Positions 1-5,153 of a stretch of DNA of 7,312 nt are shown here, piece by piece. Every line of letters starts with the position of its first letter. Position 1 is the stretch's first letter. The translations under genes and the position numbers were made by a program. The notes under the pieces were generated by a model that saw only the letters and a list, made by a program, of their open reading frames with translations, was not told the DNA's origin and ran no database searches. This stretch comes from Candidatus Odinarchaeota archaeon (GTDB lineage: Archaea > Asgardarchaeota > JAGGXT01), in NCBI GenBank assembly GCA_021162905.1, contig JAGGXT010000159.1, positions 1-7,312 of the forward strand. Reading direction: 5' to 3'.

Positions 1-182
1 AAACAATGTTATTATTTGTTAGATATTTGATTTTCAACGTAATGTTAATAAGAAATTAGAATATTTCAAACTATAATAAAGTTAGACCAAACATGTGTCA
101 ACAGCTTTAGATTTGTTCAACAAAGTAATAGAAACGAAAAATTTAAGTTGAAAAATAGAAACTCATATAACAGAATATAATT
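1..182. other. AT-rich leader region without a recognisable gene
   Basis: All forward frames are closed by stops early in this stretch (for example TGA at 28-30, TAG at 20-22 and 57-59), and no reverse frame running off the left edge has an ATG. A short forward open stretch (3-59) could be the tail of a gene outside the window, but nothing in its 18 residues is recognisable. The region is very AT-rich. Its only interpretable signal is a possible promoter for the tRNA genes that follow. Confidence 0.6.
135..148 (+). promoter_or_regulatory. Candidate TATA box with BRE for the tRNA genes
   Basis: The sequence cgaaaaatttaagt resembles an archaeal purine-rich BRE followed by a TATA element. Its TATA centre is near 143, which would place a transcription start around 168-172, some 11-15 nt before the mature tRNA-Met 5' end. 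In such an AT-rich region this match could arise by chance. It is favoured only because of its position and because no better box is correctly spaced. Confidence 0.35.
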
Positions 183-300
183 GCCGAGGTAGCTCAGCCT
201 GGTTAGAGCGCTGGACTCATAATCCCGTGGGTGCAAGCCCACGGAATATAGGGTCGGATGAGAGATCCAGAGGTCCCGGGTTCGAAGCCCGGCCTCGGCA
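183..300 (+). tRNA. Elongator tRNA-Met (anticodon CAT) with a 43-nt intron
   Basis: A full cloverleaf folds once an intron is removed. The acceptor stem is 183-189 with 293-299 and the discriminator is A300. The D stem is gctc/gagc. The anticodon stem is ctgga (211-215) with tccag (266-270), and the T stem is ccggg (276-280) with cccgg (288-292) around a ttcgaag loop. The anticodon is CAT at 218-220. The anticodon stem is not the GGG/CCC stem of an initiator, and the G1-C72 acceptor resembles archaeal elongator Met, so this is probably elongator methionine tRNA. The alternative is the tRNA-Ile that reads AUA after C34 is modified, which this acceptor stem does not favour. No CCA is encoded. 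The mature length is 75 nt, and tRNA-Thr follows 16 bp downstream. Confidence 0.93.
222..264 (+). other. tRNA-Met intron with canonical bulge-helix-bulge motif
   Basis: The 43-nt intron sits between nucleotides 37 and 38, the usual archaeal position. The splice motif is visible. A 4-bp central helix pairs ctca (216-219) with tgag (259-262). It is flanked by the 3-nt bulges 220-222 and 263-265, and an inner helix pairs tcc (223-225) with gga (256-258). Cleavage after the second base of each bulge joins A221 to A265 and restores a 7-nt anticodon loop. Inside the intron, cgtggg (226-231) pairs with cccacg (238-243) around a 6-nt loop. The motif is the substrate expected for the archaeal tRNA splicing endonuclease. 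Confidence 0.88.
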
Positions 301-316
301 TTTTCTTTATTTATAT

Positions 317-403
317 GCCGCAGTAGCTCAGCCCGGCAGAGCGACGGACTTGTATCATTAGAAAGAAATCCGTTGGTCGGGGGTTCAAATCCCCCCTGCG
401 GCT
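317..403 (+). tRNA. tRNA-Thr (anticodon TGT) with a 13-nt intron
   Basis: The acceptor stem is gccgcag (317-323) with ctgcggc (396-402), and the discriminator is T403, as is usual for archaeal threonine tRNA. The D stem is gctc/gagc. The anticodon stem is acgga (344-348) with tccgt (369-373). The T stem is ggggg (379-383) with ccccc (391-395) around ttcaaat. The anticodon TGT at 351-353 reads ACA. The anticodon loop is 20 nt as encoded, so 13 nt must be removed to give a normal 7-nt loop; the mature length is then 74 nt. CCA is not encoded. The 16-bp gap after tRNA-Met leaves no room for a separate TATA box at the usual distance, so the two are probably co-transcribed. Confidence 0.92.
355..367 (+). 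other. 13-nt minimal intron in tRNA-Thr
   Basis: The intron is placed at 37/38 by analogy with other archaeal tRNAs. The splice structure is relaxed. The central helix has three pairs (349-365, 350-364, 351-363) and a G-A mismatch (352/362). The 3-nt bulges are 353-355 and 366-368, and the inner part has a single C356-G361 pair closing a four-base loop. The length is fixed by the cloverleaf. The exact cut sites are inferred from the symmetric bulges. Confidence 0.78.
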
Positions 404-412
404 TATTTTCTT
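403..412 (+). terminator. T-rich 3' flank, possible tRNA transcription terminator
   Basis: The run ttattttctt lies directly at and after the tRNA-Thr 3' end. Archaeal RNA polymerase commonly terminates at short T-tracts without a hairpin. The convergent deacetylase gene ends at 417, so termination here would keep the tRNA transcript out of it. A similar T-rich run (301-308) follows tRNA-Met and may be a weak terminator or simply a processing spacer. Confidence 0.35.
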
Positions 413-416
413 AATA

Positions 417-1484
417 TTAGAAATTCCAATACTTTTTGTGAATATTTTTAATATTTCTAATTAATCTTTTAACGTAACTATCTACATGTTCACTATGTTT
501 TATGGGGAATGTGTCCTTAAGAGGTATTATATCATCGGACATTACAGTTATTGAATTTACTGCGCTATTAGATAATCCATTTGGATGATAACCGCCTTCT
601 AGCACATAAAGTAATCTTCCATGAGCGCTCTTTATGGATAACTCCTTGATTTTTTTCGCAATTTTTCCATATCCTTGTGATGTTAAACGCAAATTAGTTA
701 GTGGATCATAAAAATGAGCGTCGAAGCCTGCAGAAACTAATACAAAATCGGGACTAAATTGAAGAACTATAGGAAAAACTATTTCATTAAATGCCATTAA
801 ATAATGTTTATCAGTAGCTGTAGGTGGCATAGGAATATTTACAGTAAATCCTTTACCCTCTCCTTCGCCCACTTCAGTAGGAAAACCTGTACCCGGATAT
901 AGTGTTCTTGGGTCTTGATGAAAACCAATATATAATACGTTAGGATCGCAATAAAATATATCTTGTGTCCCATTTCCGTGATGCGCATCAATATCTACTA
1001 TGACAACTCGCTTCAATTTACGGATCTTTATCAAATATTTCGCAGCTATTGCAATATTATTAAATATACAGAACCCTTCTGAAATCTCATGAGATGCGTG
1101 ATGCCCCGGCGGTCTTACTAAGGCGAATGCATTTGATATTTTTCCATCAAGAATCATTTTTATAGCATTTATGCAAGCGCCAACGGCTAGCATAGCAGCT
1201 TCATAAGTCCCAGAGGATATATAGGTTTCTCCGTCGTCCATGAAGCCCCCGCCAACTTCACTTAACTTCTTTACACGCTCTATATGACCCTTTGGATGGA
1301 CAAGTAATATTATTTCTTCAGACACAGAGGTAGGAGTTATCCAGTCATGATTTTTCTTAATCTTATCATCAACACTTGCATGATATTTTTCAATTATATA
1401 GTTAAGTCTCATTGGATTTTCAGGATGATTGTAATTTGGCTTATGTTCCAAGAATTTTTCATGATAGAAGATGCCCGTTCTCAT
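417..1484 (-). CDS. Zn-dependent deacetylase of the histone deacetylase / AcuC / acetylpolyamine amidohydrolase family
   Basis: This arginase-fold hydrolase is predicted to remove acetyl groups from lysine side chains or small amines in the cytoplasm. Numbering is from the ATG at 1484 (355 aa, normal for the family). HPENPMRL (20-27) is the N-terminal family motif, and the catalytic His pair is in PPGHH (125-129). DIDAHHGNG (164-172) supplies zinc ligands Asp166 and His168. SAGFDA (251-256) supplies the third ligand, Asp255, and the catalytic Tyr is Tyr299 in EGGYHP. With every catalytic residue present it should be active. The SAGFD form resembles class II and bacterial/archaeal members more than class I. 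The substrate cannot be read from sequence: acetylated chromatin protein, Alba, acetyl-CoA synthetase and acetylpolyamine are all possible. The start is uncertain. A GGAG directly abuts an upstream in-frame ATG at 1496 with no spacer, whereas it lies 12 nt before 1484, and family members usually begin near this point. Confidence 0.88.
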   Translation of the reverse strand: MRTGIFYHEKFLEHKPNYNHPENPMRLNYIIEKYHASVDDKIKKNHDWITPTSVSEEIILLVHPKGHIERVKKLSEVGGGFMDDGETYISSGTYEAAMLAVGACINAIKMILDGKISNAFALVRPPGHHASHEISEGFCIFNNIAIAAKYLIKIRKLKRVVIVDIDAHHGNGTQDIFYCDPNVLYIGFHQDPRTLYPGTGFPTEVGEGEGKGFTVNIPMPPTATDKHYLMAFNEIVFPIVLQFSPDFVLVSAGFDAHFYDPLTNLRLTSQGYGKIAKKIKELSIKSAHGRLLYVLEGGYHPNGLSNSAVNSITVMSDDIIPLKDTFPIKHSEHVDSYVKRLIRNIKNIHKKYWNF

Positions 1485-1520
1485 TAAATCATGCATCTCC
1501 TACGGTTTCTTAGTTAACAA

Positions 1521-1530
1521 AATTTTTAAC
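1521..1530 (-). promoter_or_regulatory. Candidate TATA box of the deacetylase gene
   Basis: On the minus strand this reads gttaaaaatt, centred near 1526. A start of transcription about 25 nt downstream would fall near 1500, just at the GGAG (1497-1500) that precedes the deacetylase start codons. This is a weak AT-rich match supported only by spacing. Confidence 0.3.
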
Positions 1531-1558
1531 AAATGAGAATGTTTATTCTATTGCTCCA

Positions 1559-1574
1559 TTACATAAGTATGTAA
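1559..1574. promoter_or_regulatory. Perfect 7+7 inverted repeat in the divergent promoter, possible operator
   Basis: TTACATA (1559-1565) and its exact reverse complement TATGTAA (1568-1574) are separated by AG. The repeat lies between the divergent deacetylase and purB genes, about 75 bp from the deacetylase ATG and 38 bp from the purB ATG, and just upstream of the purB TATA-like sequence. This size and symmetry suit a dimeric helix-turn-helix regulator. That function is inference, because the sequence is AT-rich and only one copy is visible. Confidence 0.4.
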
Positions 1575-1579
1575 ATCAC

Positions 1580-1597
1580 TTTTTTAAATTATATAAA
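1580..1597 (+). promoter_or_regulatory. Candidate TATA box region of purB
   Basis: The stretch ttttttaaattatataaa contains TTTAAATT (1583-1590) and an overlapping TATATAAA. The first box predicts a transcript start around 1610-1613, practically at the ATG. That would exclude the Shine-Dalgarno sequence at 1601-1605 from the mRNA. Either the true box lies slightly upstream or the gene has alternative leaderless and leadered transcripts. Confidence 0.4.
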
Positions 1598-1600
1598 TGT

Positions 1601-1605
1601 AGGTG
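1601..1605 (+). promoter_or_regulatory. Shine-Dalgarno sequence that sets the purB start
   Basis: AGGTG matches the anti-Shine-Dalgarno end of archaeal 16S rRNA and lies 6 nt before the ATG at 1612. The in-frame GTG at 1603, which would give the longest reading frame, is part of this site and is therefore not a likely start. Confidence 0.7.
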
Positions 1606-1611
1606 GTCAAT

Positions 1612-2997
1612 ATGGCAGTTTGCCCCATTGACACGATGAGATACGCCCTCCCAGAAATGATTAAAATATTTTCAGAAGAGAATACATTAAGAAAATGGTT
1701 GAAAGTAGAAGCTGCTCTAGCACAAGCTCATGCAGAAGTAGGAAACATACCAAAAGAGGCAGCAGATGAAATTACGAAAAAAGCATCATTAGAGTATGTT
1801 AAATTAGAGAGAGTAAAAGAAATAGAGAGAGAAATCCAGCACGATCTAATGGCAATGGTGCGTGCTCTTACCGAAGTGTGTGAGGAATATGCCCAACCTT
1901 ATGTTCATTTAGGGGTAACCTCCAATGACATTAAGGATACAACACTCGCATTGCAATTGAAAGAGGCTTACCAAATAATCGGTGAAAAACTTATTGAATT
2001 GGAAAGTACATTACTAGAGCTTAGTGAAAGATATAAGGAGTTAGTCGCTGTTGGAAGAACACATGGACAACATGCAAATCCAATTACATACGGATTAAAG
2101 TTTTCAGTATATGCAGCAGAGATAGGACGGCACATTGAACGTTTCATTGAGGCAAAGCGACGAATTTTAGTAGGTAAAATTACAGGAGCTACAGGAACCC
2201 AAGCAGCGCTAGGAGAAAAAGGAATAGAGATTCAGAGAATAACTCTAGAAAAACTAGGACTACAAGTGCCACTAGTTACAACACAAATATTGCAGAGAGA
2301 TAGACATGCCGAGTTTTTATTGCTTCTAGCACTTATTGCATCAACTTTAGAAAAAATTGCAACAGAGATAAGAAACCTTCAGAGAACAGAGATAGGAGAG
2401 GTAGAAGAATTTTTTGAGAAGAGGAAACAAGTTGGATCCAGCGCCATGCCTAGCAAGAGAAACCCTATAAAATCTGAAAGAATTTGTGGGATTTCAAGAG
2501 TAATAAGATACTTAGCGTTTTCATCACTTGAAAACATACCACTATGGCATGAAAGAGACTTAACAAACTCGTCATCAGAAAGAATAATAATACCACATGT
2601 GGTTATTTTGACGGATTATATTCTTTCATTGATGATTAAAGTCTTGAAAACGCTAAAAGTAAATGAAGCAAATATAAAGAAGAATCTTTACCTCACACAA
2701 GGTTTAAACTTATCAGAAAGCGTGCTTACTCTTTTAGTTGAAAAAGGATTGCCAAGACAGAAAGCACATGAATTGATAAGAATTGCAGCAATGAATGCTG
2801 TAGAGTATCAAAAGCCCTTTAAGGATTGCCTTCTTGAAATGGATGATATTAGAAAATTAGTCTCGGAAGAAGATCTAGACCATGCTCTAAAACCAGAGAA
2901 CTATATTGGTACTGCTATTAAACAAACAGAGAATGCTATATCATTTTTGAGAAGAAAGATCACTCAATGGAGGAAAGAGATTTTAAATTCTTCTTAA
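1612..2997 (+). CDS. purB: Adenylosuccinate lyase (purine biosynthesis)
   Basis: PurB is a cytosolic homotetramer that eliminates fumarate at two steps: SAICAR to AICAR, and adenylosuccinate to AMP. The protein is 461 aa from the ATG at 1612, a normal length for the short prokaryotic form. It is a mainly helical fumarase/aspartase-fold protein. Visible motifs are QHDLMA (76-81), TSNDI (103-107) and GRTHGQHA (148-155, with catalytic His151). The superfamily signature loop GSSAMPSKRNP (275-285) carries the catalytic serine pair, and HERDLTNSSSER (313-324) is specific to adenylosuccinate lyase rather than fumarase or argininosuccinate lyase. The signature has Ser where many homologues have His (MPHK). 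No other purine gene is nearby, so it is probably transcribed alone from the divergent promoter. Its 3' end overlaps convergent hel308. Confidence 0.96.
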   Translation: MAVCPIDTMRYALPEMIKIFSEENTLRKWLKVEAALAQAHAEVGNIPKEAADEITKKASLEYVKLERVKEIEREIQHDLMAMVRALTEVCEEYAQPYVHLGVTSNDIKDTTLALQLKEAYQIIGEKLIELESTLLELSERYKELVAVGRTHGQHANPITYGLKFSVYAAEIGRHIERFIEAKRRILVGKITGATGTQAALGEKGIEIQRITLEKLGLQVPLVTTQILQRDRHAEFLLLLALIASTLEKIATEIRNLQRTEIGEVEEFFEKRKQVGSSAMPSKRNPIKSERICGISRVIRYLAFSSLENIPLWHERDLTNSSSERIIIPHVVILTDYILSLMIKVLKTLKVNEANIKKNLYLTQGLNLSESVLTLLVEKGLPRQKAHELIRIAAMNAVEYQKPFKDCLLEMDDIRKLVSEEDLDHALKPENYIGTAIKQTENAISFLRRKITQWRKEILNSS

Positions 2998-5142
2998 TTG
3001 ACTTATAATTTGTTCAGCAATTTTAGGACCAAAGTAAGGTAATCTCTCTAAATCTTTTTGATTTGCTGATCTAAGCTTCTCTATCGTCGTGTAACCTGCA
3101 TTATATAATATTCTAGCTCTTACCCTTCCAACACCTTCAAGTTTAGCAAGCTCCAACAATTCTTGCTTTACGCCATATTTAACACGAACTTTTAGATCAT
3201 TAATGATCTTAAGAATCTTGTCCTTTCCGAAAATTTTAGCTATTTCACCTACAGCATATAAAAGCCACTCAGCATTCTCCTTTAATCTTAGTAAATCGCC
3301 ACTACCAATATTATACTTATCAAGAATGAGATCTTCAGGCTTTTCATTAATCCAATCCTCTAGTAGGGATGCTGTTTTTACTTCAGATAAAAACTCATAA
3401 TATTCAAAACCGCCCTTGTAAAACTCGTCGGTTGATACCAGAATTTGATCATATCGATCCTCTAATATGTCCTCATACTCATATACTTCATTTCTTGAGA
3501 TATTCAATTTCGGCATATCTGGAGTATGGCATATCAGATGGAGCAAGCCAAATGCTGTTATATTTGAAAAATCTCTATCACTTAGCAAAAAGTTCCTAAA
3601 GATAATTGCAGTATATGGGTCTATATACAGCTGAGAAACCCTTTCACCAAATCTGGTTGCTGAGAAGAAATTACTTTTCTCAACTACAAATTCCTCAGCT
3701 AATAGAAAAGATAAACTATCTTTTATTATTCTTTCTATTATGGACAAGTCCTCTTTAAATCCATAAAAAGTCCTAGAGAAAAATGTGATCATATTTTTTA
3801 ACGATGGAGTATATTTTGCTGCTATTGATGCTAATATATGTTTAACTAATATAGCTCTATTAGCTAATTTTGATGTTATATCTTCTGGATTTCCCATCAC
3901 ATAAGTTTCAAGAAGATAATCAATCTCGCTTTTTGATCTAGCAATCGTTATTGCATAACCTATATCATCGTATTGTGGACGTCCAGCACGACCCACCATT
4001 TGTTTATATTCTAAAATTGGAATATAGGAGTATCCGTATCGCATGTCATATCGTTTTACGCTATCAATTATAACATATCTTGCTGGAAGATTTACACCCG
4101 CAGCAAGGGTTGGGGTTGCAACAATTATTTTTATTATATTATTCCTAAATGCATTTTCAATTATCTCTCTATGAACATAATGTAACCCCGCATGATGAAA
4201 CACAACTCCATTAACTACCAATTCAGCGAGCTGCCTACTTAATTGTGTTGTTTCGGTTGAGCTAATAATTTCTTGTGAAACTTTATTTAGAGATTCTCTC
4301 TCCAAATATTGTGAAAAAAGTCTATTCGAAATAACATCAGCTATTTTTTGAGCCAATTTAACACCCTTACGTCTCGTGTTAGTAAACACTAAAACTTGTC
4401 CATTATTTAAAAGCCCATGAAGTGCTAAATTTACTGTAACGTTTGAGACTATCTCTTTTACTTTAATTATGGAACCATCTGAAAACTGCACAGTTCGTCT
4501 GTAACACACACCCTCTTTAAGTGGAACTGGACGCCAATTACTTACAACCAACTCCGCATTAAGCCAATGTGCTATTTCATCAGCATTATTTATTGTTGCA
4601 CTTAATGCAATTATTTGGGCCTCAGGATTTATTTGCATTAACCTTGTTAAGACGACTTCAAGTGTTGGACCGCGATCCTCATCATTGATGAGATGGATTT
4701 CATCAGCAACTACCACAGCAATATTATTAATCCAAGAAGGGTTATGTCTGAGAAGAGAGTCAGCTTTCTCATTTGTTGTTATAATTATATCATAATTAGC
4801 TAACCATTGATCTGAAGAGTCATAATCGCCTGTCGTAATAGCTACTTTTATTCCAATTTCTTCATATTTCTTAAATTCCTTATATTTCTCAGATGCTATC
4901 GCTCTTAATGGAACCAGATATATCGCTTTACCTCTATTTTCAAAAATGTTTTTTAACATAACTAACTCTGCTATAAGTGTTTTCCCAGATGCCGTTGGTG
5001 CAGCCATAACTAAATTTTTCTTTTTAAAAATACCTTTTTTCACAGCCTCTTCTTGAGGAGGGTATAGGGTGGTTATACCTTTATCCTTAAGTAGCATAGC
5101 CACTTTCGTTGGGATTGGAAGTTCTACAAGAGATAAAGCCAT
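2983..5142 (-). CDS. hel308: Hel308-type superfamily 2 DNA helicase
   Basis: Hel308 is an ATP-dependent 3'-5' DNA helicase that acts on stalled and branched replication forks. The protein is 719 aa from the ATG at 5142, a typical length. Domains in order: Q-motif Gln30; Walker A APTASGKT (48-55, Lys54); motif Ia PLRAIASEK (78-86), a Hel308/Ski2-like hallmark; Walker B DEIH (147-150); motif III SAT (181-183); FTNTRRKG (253-260) and HHAGL (316-320); ATPTLAAGVNLPA (342-354); and motif VI QMVGRAGRP (381-389). A winged-helix and ratchet region follows. The C-terminus carries two helix-hairpin-helix-like elements, LEGVGRVRARILYNAGY (668-684) and LPYFGPKIAEQI (701-712). The AGGTG Shine-Dalgarno sequence 6 nt upstream favours this ATG over the GTG at 5151. 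The gene lies 11 bp after the mcm stop and is probably co-transcribed with mcm. Other Ski2-like helicases are less likely given the C-terminal HhH. Confidence 0.95.
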   Translation of the reverse strand: MALSLVELPIPTKVAMLLKDKGITTLYPPQEEAVKKGIFKKKNLVMAAPTASGKTLIAELVMLKNIFENRGKAIYLVPLRAIASEKYKEFKKYEEIGIKVAITTGDYDSSDQWLANYDIIITTNEKADSLLRHNPSWINNIAVVVADEIHLINDEDRGPTLEVVLTRLMQINPEAQIIALSATINNADEIAHWLNAELVVSNWRPVPLKEGVCYRRTVQFSDGSIIKVKEIVSNVTVNLALHGLLNNGQVLVFTNTRRKGVKLAQKIADVISNRLFSQYLERESLNKVSQEIISSTETTQLSRQLAELVVNGVVFHHAGLHYVHREIIENAFRNNIIKIIVATPTLAAGVNLPARYVIIDSVKRYDMRYGYSYIPILEYKQMVGRAGRPQYDDIGYAITIARSKSEIDYLLETYVMGNPEDITSKLANRAILVKHILASIAAKYTPSLKNMITFFSRTFYGFKEDLSIIERIIKDSLSFLLAEEFVVEKSNFFSATRFGERVSQLYIDPYTAIIFRNFLLSDRDFSNITAFGLLHLICHTPDMPKLNISRNEVYEYEDILEDRYDQILVSTDEFYKGGFEYYEFLSEVKTASLLEDWINEKPEDLILDKYNIGSGDLLRLKENAEWLLYAVGEIAKIFGKDKILKIINDLKVRVKYGVKQELLELAKLEGVGRVRARILYNAGYTTIEKLRSANQKDLERLPYFGPKIAEQIISQLRRI

Positions 5143-5148
5143 ACAAGG

Positions 5149-5153
5149 CACCT
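5149..5153 (-). promoter_or_regulatory. Shine-Dalgarno sequence that sets the hel308 start
   Basis: On the minus strand AGGTG directly follows the mcm stop codon (5154-5156) and lies 6 nt before the hel308 ATG (5142). The in-frame GTG at 5151 that would extend the protein by three residues is inside this site. The geometry is identical to that at purB. Confidence 0.7.

Noticed and set aside
222..264. Hairpin in the tRNA-Met region as a transcription terminator or separate small RNA
   Set aside because: It lies inside the intron, between exons that pair perfectly and with a complete splice motif, so it is explained as part of the intron.
183..300. Initiator tRNA-Met or tRNA-Ile(CAT) instead of elongator Met
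   Set aside because: The anticodon stem lacks the three G-C pairs of initiators, and the GCC-starting acceptor stem fits archaeal elongator Met better. The Ile alternative is not fully excluded.
3203..3599. Two short forward frames opposite hel308
   Set aside because: They are shadows of the strongly supported hel308 coding strand, with no recognisable product.
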